A stretch of 64,000 bases of DNA. It comes from Platynereis dumerilii (Eukaryota > Annelida > Polychaeta > Phyllodocida > Nereididae). A program made the translations under genes and the position numbers. The notes under the pieces were generated by a model, which ran no database searches, was not told the origin of the DNA, and saw nothing but the letters and a program-made list of their open reading frames with translations. Shown piece by piece: positions 56,121-64,000 of this stretch. The stretch lies in the NCBI GenBank assembly GCA_026936325.1, contig JAPTHN010000003.1, forward strand, positions 102,281,360-102,345,359, given 5' to 3'. The stretch's first letter is position 1, and each line of letters opens with the position of its first letter.

Positions 56121-56311
56121 CTCAATTGCTCTTTCACATTATTTCTCTGGCTGCTGCTTAGATTGGAAATGCTGTTGAGTGCTTCAATGTACATGTTGAA
56201 CTGGCGGATGAAGAAGGCATTGTCCGCTTCCTTCCTTTCTTCTTTAGTCAGCGACTCTTTGAGTTCTTCCATAGTCAGTGGTGCATATTCCTTCATTACA
56301 CTCTTAGACAT
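56121..56311 (-). pseudogene. Sulfotransferase copy 2, exon 1
   Basis: 191 bp as in copy 1, starting MSKSVMKEYAPLTMEELKES and ending at donor CAATTGAG|GTGGGT. A (TA)n repeat lies just upstream at 56352-56377. Confidence 0.8.
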
Positions 56312-56351
56312 GATGTCTGTTGTGCAAGTTAACACCATATGTGTTACAATG

Positions 56352-56382
<31 letters not shown>

Positions 56383-56690
56383 GTGCTGCAAAATGTGTAA
56401 AAAAAGTCATTAGATTATCCTGAAATAAAGTTGGCTTAGTATTGAGATAAGATGCCTGATCAAATACGACAGCCATTTTTATGTAGATTCCAGAACATCC
56501 TCCATGCACTACCATTACTTTTCCATTTACACGTATATTGGCTGCTTGTTTCATTGACATTTTGGTGCTTAACTCTCCATAATGACTTCTTTATGTTGCA
56601 ATGAGTCTATGCATTATCTATGTACATACAGTTAACAAACCCATTAAGTCAATATGTGCTGTATGTTACAATCATTTATTCGTGTTTCAT
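56312..56690 (-). promoter_or_regulatory. Conserved 5' flank of sulfotransferase copy 2
   Basis: The minus strand here matches the plus strand at about 60950-61285 upstream of copy 3: TTGACTTAATGGG, TAATGCATA, TTGCAACATA-AGAAGTCATTA and GGAGAG-GTTAA in the same order. Shared flanks suggest that the duplicated block included the 5' regulatory DNA. No TATA box was assigned. Confidence 0.45.
56352..56377 (+). repeat. (TA)n microsatellite
   Basis: Thirteen TA units upstream of the start codon of sulfotransferase copy 2, in what should be its 5' untranslated or promoter DNA. Confidence 0.85.
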
Positions 56691-57064
56691 TATGGATCGA
56701 GATAAAAATACAATTTTAAGTTTCCTATTTTTGTTATGATAAGAGCGTTATTGAATTAGGTTTGAACAATACATTATTTTTCAAAAAATCTGTCATATAT
56801 TTTGATCACTTCCTTTATTGTTACTGGGACGGTGCATTTAAAAGTCAAGCGGGATTACAATTAAATGTGAGTACCATTGTTGTCACTGAAAATTATGGAA
56901 TTGTCAAGAGTCTGAAAAAGTCAGGATGATTTCATTGTTCTGAATATGAATATTACTGCCAAATAATTACAATGTTTCTTGTGAGGTCATGTACATGTAT
57001 GTCTTCTTAATGACTAATAGGTAGTTAGTGAGGTCATATCCTATTCATTGTACTAGCAATGCCA

Positions 57065-57245
57065 TCAGACATGACAAATGCTGCATAATTACAATTTTTC
57101 ATGAAATTTGGCAGTGTTTAAATATGTCTGTGATATCGACTTAACATAATAATGCAATAACTAAGCCATTGGGATAGCAAGAAGACTTTTTTCTGTAATT
57201 TCTCTCCCACAATAATGAGTGGATGTATCTTTATGAGTTTTCGAC
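57065..57245 (-). mobile_element. 3' UTR fragment of the 8.2-kb LINE family
   Basis: On the minus strand it reads ATACATCCACTCATTATTGT, then GGGAG, AAGTCTT-TGCTATCCCAATGGCT, ATATTTAAA-ACTGCCAAATT and TTGTAATT, the same order as 11388-11525 on the plus strand. No coding part remains: a severely 5'-truncated copy. Confidence 0.75.
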
Positions 57246-57559
57246 CCTATCATTAAATACTCATGTTAACGATGCCAGGGATGTACACCCCAAAGGTGTA
57301 GATGACTCCATTTTGATTGAACGAAAATCAGATCTGACCTCTCTCTTGTTCAACTTCCAGGCCGCGGCGAATTCTAGTTTCTTCATGAATGGTTCAAATC
57401 TGTTCTTCAATTCTGCTGATGTTGTCAGACGGATTTCTTTGAGACTTATCACGATTATTCCTCTTGTTGATATAAAAATGTTAAAATGTAATAATCAAAA
57501 GCATACAGCAGTTCATACGTGTACAGAAAATTGTATAGAATGGAACACCATATGAACCA

Positions 57560-58600
57560 ATGTTAAAGAAAGGCTTGAAGCTGTACTGTATCTGCTACCT
57601 GTAATGTTTGGTGCAGAACTGCATGATCACTTGCTTGTGTTGTAATGAGCATATGCATTCATGAATATATAATCATATATGTATACTCATATATACATAT
57701 ACACAGATGGCATATGGACTATTTCACAATTTATCATGTTTAACGACCAGTTTTAGATTCATCGTAAAATTGATGGAAAAGAGTATTGAAAATGCATCAG
57801 TTGAAGGTCTGAAAACGAATGCCACATTGAACTAGCACACCAAGGTCAAGGATAATTGAGAATGCTGTCCAACATAGTCCAGGCAATCAAGACTGTGCTT
57901 TATTGAACTTGGCATCTGGCATTTGGAAGCCCTGACCGATACCATCTTGGGTAAATCTTTAACCTTGGAAACAAAAGGAAGAAGAGATTGGTGGTGAGAA
58001 ACTTGTCACAACAAAGAAAACGGCCAAGATAGCAAAATAGTGCTTACTTCTTAATATATATGACATATCAAATTGGTTCAGAAGTAACCATTTGTCTTTA
58101 AACCATCAACCATTAATTGCTTATCACTAACAATCAATTTTATAAAAGTTTGAGAATGGCGTGACACAAAGCAAACAACCTTGAGTTGATGCAAATTCAG
58201 CAAAACGAAAAAGTATTAAAAGTAAAATGCAATCTCACACCTCTGGAATTATCTCGTCTGGAATTTCTGATTGTTTCATTTTGAAACTGCTCTTTCAGCG
58301 CTTTTAATTTGAGGCCATTAATTTCTGTGAGAGCATGTGAATTTTGATAGAAGTCTTATTCAAATTTTCCGAGAGAGAGAAAAAAAAAATCATATGATAA
58401 CTTATAAAATATCATAAGTTGTTGCTTCTTTTTCGATTGATCTTGTTTATTTTATTTGGCTCAAATTCTAATTAGAGAATACAAGTACTGAGATTTGCTG
58501 TGATACTTTCTTGAAATGTTTGTAATTCATGAACTTTGAGTAATAGTATTTTAAACTAGGCTTTATATATATATAGCGGCAGTTGATAACTCCCGCCTCG
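57560..58600. other. Intergenic AT-rich DNA, no feature recognised
   Basis: No reading frame, element end or exon could be supported between the LINE fragment and the CpG-richer stretch near 58.7 kb. Confidence 0.4.
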
Positions 58601-58689
58601 ATTCTCTTTCAATTCAAGCATTTTTGAAATGGGTACCCTTGTGGACAATTTCCTTAGAGGAACGTTGGTCTAAGGAAGCATTAAACCTC

Positions 58690-58960
58690 CCATTCACTTC
58701 GGGCCCAACGTTGCAAAATTACGCATTTTGACAACAAATGATTACGAGATTATTACGTACGTATATATCGTAAATATTGCGTATTTCTCCAACCTCTGTG
58801 TTAACGTACCCCACGTTGAAGGAATGGTCATTATACCCCTCTGGGGCGTCAGGCGTGGCAGGCAGCCCAGCTCGCTGTGTCTTGCGCATGCGCAAAAAGC
58901 GGACAAGAAGGCAGCGATGGCTGCAGTGTTCGTGTGTATTAGTAATTTAGACTTATATCA
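58690..58960. promoter_or_regulatory. Possible CpG-rich promoter with an NRF1-type site
   Basis: A perfect palindromic TGCGCATGCGCA (about 58883-58894) is the NRF1 consensus, in a stretch with many CpGs (ACGTACG, GGGGCGTC, GGCGTGG). A short ATG frame (MAAVFVCISNLDLYHSR) starts in good context at 58918. The transcript is unknown; a LINE 5' UTR promoter is an alternative. Confidence 0.3.
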
Positions 58961-60179
58961 CTCCAGAACACTGTCTATTCCACCGTAACACTGGATTTAA
59001 CCAGGAATTATTGTTCAGAAGAGTATCTGGAAATACTGCCATCCATCGGATGGACTGTGGAATTTGTGTATGCTTTGGAATCACCCTGTCAATCGGCGAT
59101 GTGAAACATGTGGATTTCTTGACAGCGCTTGTATTTCGGAATTAAATGGACTGTATCTAGTCAAATATGACTCGTTTGAGTGTGGATTCCATGTATACAT
59201 CTAGGAGAGACCTTTATACGAGTGCTACGGTGGATTACTCGTGTTCTGGACTGATTGCTTTATGTGAACGATGTACATGAATTCGCCATGTCAACCAGCA
59301 AGCAGGGGGGCGCCGGCCAGGGGCGGAGCGCTCGGATGGGCCAGGGGACTGCCGCATTGCTTCAGGCGAACCCAGCCACCCGGCCTACCCTGCCCCCTCA
59401 GAAAAAATAAATTTAATTTAATTAAATAAAGCCTTTGAATATTGGCCCTCATTATGGTTGAATAAAGAATGCTCTCATATGATTTTACAGCAGGAATTTT
59501 TTTTAGGGGGGGGGGAATTTTTTTTTTTTTTTGAGGTCTTGAAGGGATGGGTGGTTGGTCAATTGATTGTTTGAGATCTGCAAAGAGAAAACATAAATTA
59601 AAACAGTGAGGAGAAGAGAAAAACAGGTGAAAAACAGAGAGCAGAGCCAAGCAGCAAGCACTGAAGTTGGCTCCAAGATTAGCAGACTTTTCTTCCTTGT
59701 TTTACCAAGCAGTCTGCAGTCCATTTAAGGACTAAAATAAAATAAGAATATTCACTTACCTTGTATAAGGGATTAATGCTGCAACTCTGAAGAGTTGGAA
59801 AAATCCCAATCCAAATTGGCCTGCTGGATAGGTGGCATTCAGTTGCAAGTAGGCTCAGTTCAACTCCGGTCCTAACTGATTCTCTCTTGCTCGTTTGTGG
59901 TTGAGGAGTACTTCAAAATTTTTTTTGGCCAATCTGATCTTTCACCTGTTAAGAGACATATATTTTGACATTTTTGTAACTGGTGTATCTACTATGTCTT
60001 CATGGCTTCATTCAATCATCACCAGCAACATTGTTGAAATTTTATAAACTCAAAGTTACCAGATAGATTGGAATAGGTATGGAATATATGGCGCTACAAG
60101 GCTCTCTGAGAATCAGGATCCTAGGCTCCGCAACTCTGTGCAAACCTTCAACAAACCTTTGGCAGATACGTATGAACAG

Positions 60180-60645
60180 ACGTTTTTCCTGAACATTACT
60201 TTCAAACGTTGTCCATACATATCAAAAACGCGTTGGAGAAACCTTGGAACTTACGTATTGCCAAATGTTCGACCATACCTTTGATAAACCTATGAATCAA
60301 AAGGTATGGTCATACGTAATAATCTAAGGTTGTAAAAACCTCTCAAATGAATGTTCGACAAACCTCTCAACTGAAGGTATGACTTACGTATGGCTGACAC
60401 GTTTAGCCAAACGTTACAACCAAACTTTCTTCCAACCTCTCAACCAAAGGTATGACTTACGTGTGACTCTAACGTTCGGCCAAACTATAAAACAAACTAT
60501 CTGCCAACCTCTTACTAAGGTTGCAACCTACGTTTGGTTTTCAATCTGAGTGCAACGTTTGGAAATTACCTTTGCCCTACCTTTGTCATATGTTGTTTGG
60601 CCCAACGTTTGATTCTAACCAAAATAATTACGTAGCAAAAGGTTT
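60180..60645 (+). repeat. Degenerate tandem repeat, about 72-bp period, rich in ACGT
   Basis: AACCTCTCAAC-AAGGTATGACTTACGT recurs at 60361 and 60434, and a more diverged unit at 60506; earlier units are less regular. CCAAACGTT, ACGTTTGG and TACGTATG words alternate. It stands out from the surrounding CpG-poor DNA. Confidence 0.55.
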
Positions 60646-61299
60646 GATTTACGTTGGTGCTCGGGAGGGTAGGCCTAAATTTAGTTGCAGTAGTTTGTGG
60701 ACTTCACTGTGTAAATAAACTCAACTGCATTGCTAGAAAATTGAGTTTGAGATAAACCATCTCACAACACACTTGTTTAAACAATAAAGAAATTTATCCG
60801 AATATACCGACAGATGTTTCGAAAATGAAGATGCATTTAGGCTTTATTTCTTCAACAATGCTCTTATCCCAAAAATGAGGAAAATCAAAAATCATATTTT
60901 TATCTATATCTAAAACTCTGATGGATGATAATGAAACAGGCATAAATGAATGTAACATACATGACATGTTGACTTAATGGGTGTGCCGTCTGTAAAAACA
61001 TAGTTAATGCATATACTATTTGCAACATATAGAAGTCATTATGGAGAGCAGTTAAATATGAATGAAGAAGCAATAGTAGAGAGGAAGTTCTCTAAGTCTA
61101 CAGAAAAATGGCTCCCATATTTAATCGGGTATCGCTTAAAAATAAACAGAAACAATTTATGACGATATTAAGCAGACTTTATTTTAGGATGATCTAATAA
61201 CTTTTGCATTTTGCAGGACTTAGCCACTTAGGCCTATATATATAATAACATGGTATTAACTGACACAACAGACATGAGGGTGCATTGAAGGAATATGCA

Positions 61300-62307
61300 C
61301 CACTGACCATGGAAGAACTCAAGGAATCGCTGACTGAAGAAGAAAGGAAGGAAGCAGACAACCCACTGACCATGGAAGAACTCAAGGAGCCGCTGACTGA
61401 AGAAGAAAGGAAGGAAGCAGACAACCCACTGACCATGGAAGAACTCAAGGAGTCGCTGACTGACAAAGAAAGGAAGGAAACAGACAACCCACTGACCATG
61501 GAAGAACTCAAGGAGTCGCTGACTGATGAAGAAAGGAAGGAAGCAGACAACCCACTGACCATGGAAGAACTCAAGGAGTCGCTGACTGACAAAGAAAGGA
61601 AGGAAGCAGACAACCCACTGACCATGGAAGAAGTCAAGGAGTCGCTGACTGACGAAGAAGGGAAGGAAGCAGACAACCCACTGACCATGGAAGAACTCAA
61701 GGAGTCGCTGACTGACGAAGAAAGGAAGGAAGCTGACAACCCACTGACCATGGAAGAACTCAAGGAGTCGCTGACTGAAGAAGAAAGGAAGGAAGCAGAC
61801 AACCCACTGACCATGGAAGAACTCAAGGAGTCGCTGACTGAAAAAGATAGGAAGGAAGCAGACAACCCACTGACCATGGAAGAACTCAAGGAGTCGCTGA
61901 CTGAAGAAGAAAGGAAGGAAACAGACAACCCTCTGACCATGGAAGAACTCAAGGAGTCGCTGACGGAAGAAGAAAGGAAGGAAGCAGACAACCCACTGAC
62001 CATGGAAGAACTCAAGGAGTCGCTGACTGAAGAAGAAAGGAAGGAAGCAGACAACCCACTGACCATGGAAGAACTCAAGGAGTCGCTGACTGAAGAAGAA
62101 AGGAAGGAAACAGACAACCCACTGACCATGGAAGAACTCAAGGAGTCGCTGACGGAAGAAGAAAGGAAGGAAGCAGACAACCCACTGACCATGGAAGAAC
62201 TCAAGGAGTCGCTGACTGAAGAAGAAAGGAAGGAAGCAGACAACCCACTGACCATGGAAGAAGTCAAGGAGTTGCTGACTAAAGAAGAAAGGAAGGAAGC
62301 AGACAAC
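61300..62307 (+). repeat. 63-bp coding minisatellite, 16 units
   Basis: Sixteen exact-length units (1008 bp) encode PLTMEELKESL...RKEADN with a few changes per unit (E/D and E/K at positions 13-15, L/V at 7, A/T at 19). The unit is present once in copies 1 and 2. Because 63 is a multiple of three, long shadow frames appear on the opposite strand. Confidence 0.97.
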
Positions 62308-62405
62308 CCATTCTTCATCCGCCGGTTCAACTTGTACATTGAAGCATTCAACAGTATTACTAATCTCAGCAACAGCCAGAGAAGTAATGTGACCGAGCAA
62401 TTGAG
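61309..62405 (+). CDS. Sulfotransferase copy 3, first exon with 16-fold in-frame repeat
   Basis: Homologous to exon 1 of copies 1 and 2 but inverted. After LKEYAP come sixteen 21-residue units, then FFIRRFNLYIEAFNSITNLS and NSQRSNVTEQLR to the same donor, CAATTGAG|GTGGGT (62405). The original start codon is lost: GACATCATGTCTGAGG in copy 1 is GACATGAGG here, 8 bp shorter. The first in-frame ATG is in unit 1 (61309, context GACCATGG), and each unit offers the same ATG. The exon would add about 330 acidic helical residues. Downstream exons were not found before a MITE and a LINE interrupt at 62.6-62.8 kb, so this may be a gene fragment. Confidence 0.7.
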
Positions 62406-62587
62406 GTGGGTTTCTCGTGTGACATGTTGACTATGTTGACCAAGATATTTACGGGTGGGGACGGCAATTTTTGTAATTTGGTGGAAACGTGAGACAAACC
62501 AACTCACAACAAATTCATACCAACAGGGACGAGAAACACGAGAACAAAACCAAAAAAGAAGGAACTAAACAAAATCCTAGTTACTAA

Positions 62588-62836
62588 GGGACCGTTCAGA
62601 ATTTATGACTGGGGGCCAGTGGGGGGGGGGTGGGAGTTTTGGCCGAGGGGGTACTGACTTTTCACACGTGTTTTAAGGGGGGGGTATTAATTTTTGACAA
62701 CACTTCCAAGGGGGGGGTAAGAAATTTTAACAAAGAAAAATTGTTGAAATACACGCATAAACTCCTTTTATTTGAACTTTTTTACGCTCAAAAGTCCGCG
62801 AAATGACGCGAATCTGTACGCATGGCTGTGTATAGC
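62588..62836 (+). mobile_element. PIF/Harbinger-like MITE, left part, cut by LINE insertion
   Basis: GGGACCGTTCAGAATTTATG after TAA, then blocks matching 18810-19030 in order (GGGAGTTTTGGC, TATTAATTTTTGACAACACT, AAATGACGCGAATCTGTACG). Similarity stops at about 62836, where the LINE ORF1 sequence begins. Confidence 0.75.
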
Positions 62837-64000
62837 AAGATGCACCACTTGCTCCAAGCGCCCCGCCAAAGCCCTCCCTCCTTCTTGGAACGAGCTTACT
62901 TCGCAATGTGGATTCGAAGGCTCTGGACAATTGGCAGGTTATAGCTAAGGGAGGGGCTAAGATTGATGACCTGCATGCTACTCTGAATGAACTGCCTGAA
63001 GAACAGAGCTACGCAGAAATTGTTTTAGTTGGTGGTTCAGTAGATATGGAAACAAAATCGCCTGAAGATATGATTAACGACTTCACTGCTGCTGTGTCAT
63101 CAGCGTCCGTCCGGGCTGAAAAAACCACAGTATGCAGTGTCCTCCCCCGGGCTGACAAAGACTTCAAAGAAAAGCGGCAAAAAGTCAATGACGGACTCAA
63201 GACTGCCTGAGAAAATGGTACATCTGCCTTTGTAAATGCAGATGAGACATTCCTACTTCGCAATGGTGCCATAAACACTGCCAACCTTGTCTCAGATGGC
63301 CTGCACCTCTCCAAGCATGGCGTGGACAACCTGCTGGAGACCTGCAAAGTGCCTATCAAGAAGAACTTGCACTCGGCCTACACGAACGTCCGGTACAAGA
63401 CCAACACCCCTCTTCTGTTCAAGGGACACGAGCATCCCTTGTCGAACTTTTATCCTCTCAGCAACTTCAAGATGAATGGTGTTGCCTTTTCCACAAGTGA
63501 GGCAGCCTATGTGTACGAAAAGGCAATTCACCACAATGATCTCGTCACCGCAGAAGCTGCAAGAAAGAGCCGCACTGGGGCCCAAGCGAAGACACTCGGC
63601 GATCGAATTGCCACGAATGCATCCTGGCAGAGACGTAAAATTGACGTAATGGACAATATCATCCGATCTAAGATAAGAGTGTGCCCCGATGCCAGGAATG
63701 TGTTGCTGAAGTCCGATGATAGAGACATCATCGAGAACACTCACCATGAGTTCTGGGGCAAGGGCAAGGAGAATGCCGGAGAAAACATGCTTGGCAAGCT
63801 TTGGATGCTCCAATGTAGCAAGCTGAATGACAACAAAATCCGAAAGCCAAACATCCAGCAATGGGTCTCGCGAACACAACAGCCCAAATGCTACAAGTGT
63901 GGCGAGTCTGGACACCTGATGCGACAATGTCGCAAGTTAGAGATCGTAGACTGTTGGAACTGTGGTCATCGAGGCCACAAGCGTAAGCACTGCCGGAACC
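62837..64000 (+). CDS. LINE ORF1: SGNH esterase-like + NADAR + two CCHC zinc knuckles, partial at window end
   Basis: The frame containing 62908-64000 reads through the window edge with one TGA (63208-63210; possibly CGA to TGA). The SGNH part has LLGTSLLRN (GDS-like serine block), VIAKGGAKIDDL, EIVLVGGSVDM (the block that usually holds GxND; the Asn is not evident) and DGLHLSKHGVDNLL with the Asp-x-x-His pair. NADAR spans about 63412-63810: FKGHEHPLSNFYPL, FSTSEAAYVYEK, GAQAKTLGDR, FWGKGKENAGENMLGKLWML. Zinc knuckles: CYKCGESGHLMRQC (63889-63930) and CWNCGHRGHKRKHC (63952-63993). The order equals that of the LINE at 47.7 kb, but the sequence is clearly divergent. ORF2 would lie beyond the window. 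Confidence 0.8.

Larger units (their letters stand above)
46843..56311 (-). pseudogene. Sulfotransferase family protein, copy 2, disrupted, 7 exons
   Basis: Exons 56311-56121, 55613-55550, 54588-54402, 53981-53762, 53605-53462, 47689-47576 and 47103-46843 match copy 1 one for one, with the same splice sites and phases. The nucleotide loop is present (GMSRSGTTMLHR). Two lesions are visible: TGC in copy 1 is TGA at 53769-53767 in exon 4, and exon 5 is 8 bp shorter (144 against 152 bp) just before PFRN, which shifts the frame. Exons 6 and 7 stay open, so the damage is recent or the locus makes a truncated product of about 215 residues lacking the 3'-phosphate motif. Intron 5 has swollen to 5.8 kb through a LINE inserted in the opposite orientation. 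Sequencing error at either site is not excluded. Confidence 0.8.

Noticed and set aside
57261-57452. Minus-strand frame of 63 codons as a host exon
   Set aside because: It looks somewhat protein-like (FEPFMKKLEFAAAWKLNK) and is GC-richer than its surroundings, but no convincing acceptor and donor pair in a consistent phase was found. Left undecided, not annotated.
59291-59650. 119-codon minus-strand frame
   Set aside because: Built from a poly-T tract and a GC-rich repeat end; no domain, no splice support.
61194-62507. 437- and 388-codon open frames on the minus strand across the repeat array
   Set aside because: They are shadows of the 63-bp unit, which is a multiple of three and lacks stops in several frames. 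Plus-strand homology to sulfotransferase exon 1 explains the sequence.
1-64000. LTR retroelements, Polintons, CRISPR arrays, bacterial-style operons
   Set aside because: No long terminal direct repeats, capsid- or integrase-like frames or spaced palindromic arrays were seen. Zinc knuckles at 48.4 and 63.9 kb belong to LINE ORF1 proteins, as shown by the adjacent EN-RT ORF at 48.6 kb.

Overview
The window looks like nuclear DNA of a marine invertebrate, most probably a deuterostome such as an echinoderm or hemichordate. This is an inference. It is AT-rich, its genes are split by GT-AG introns, and most of it is dispersed repeats: LINEs, tRNA-derived SINEs and many TIR elements with clear target-site duplications (TSDs). 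I see no LTR retroelement, Polinton, CRISPR array, rRNA gene or stand-alone tRNA gene.

Layout. 0.02-1.5 kb (-): a LINE-type ORF1 (coiled coil plus RRM-like domain). 2.3-3.7 kb: a LINE 3' fragment, a SINE and a dispersed repeat. 5.1-14.9 kb (-): five phase-compatible exons of an unrecognised Ser/Arg-rich host gene. Its largest visible intron holds a hAT-type element (6980-11890, perfect 8-bp TSD), which itself carries a LINE with an intact 1017-codon endonuclease/reverse transcriptase ORF. 16.9-33 kb: gene-poor, with MITEs, satellites, two LINE tails and a TIR element. 34.2-38.8 kb (-): a complete seven-exon sulfotransferase gene (398 codons; PAPS-binding motifs visible). 38.9-46.7 kb: duplicated flanking DNA with several MITEs. 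46.8-56.3 kb (-): a second copy of the sulfotransferase gene with the same seven exon positions, but with a premature stop and an 8-bp deletion; its intron 5 was invaded by a NADAR-bearing LINE. 60.9-62.4 kb (+): a third, inverted copy of the 5' flank and first exon, in which a 63-bp piece of coding sequence has expanded to 16 in-frame units. 62.8-64.0 kb (+): the start of a second LINE of the NADAR type.

How the parts relate. The sulfotransferase copies and their flanks form a segmental duplication cluster (23-46 kb), and insertions in one unit can be seen as empty or different in the other. The main candidate for an undescribed system is a LINE lineage whose ORF1 fuses an SGNH esterase-like domain, a NADAR (YbiA-like, ADP-ribose processing) domain and two CCHC zinc knuckles, upstream of an endonuclease/reverse transcriptase ORF2. 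Two clearly different members lie in this window, at 47.7-52.1 kb and from 62.8 kb to the window end.
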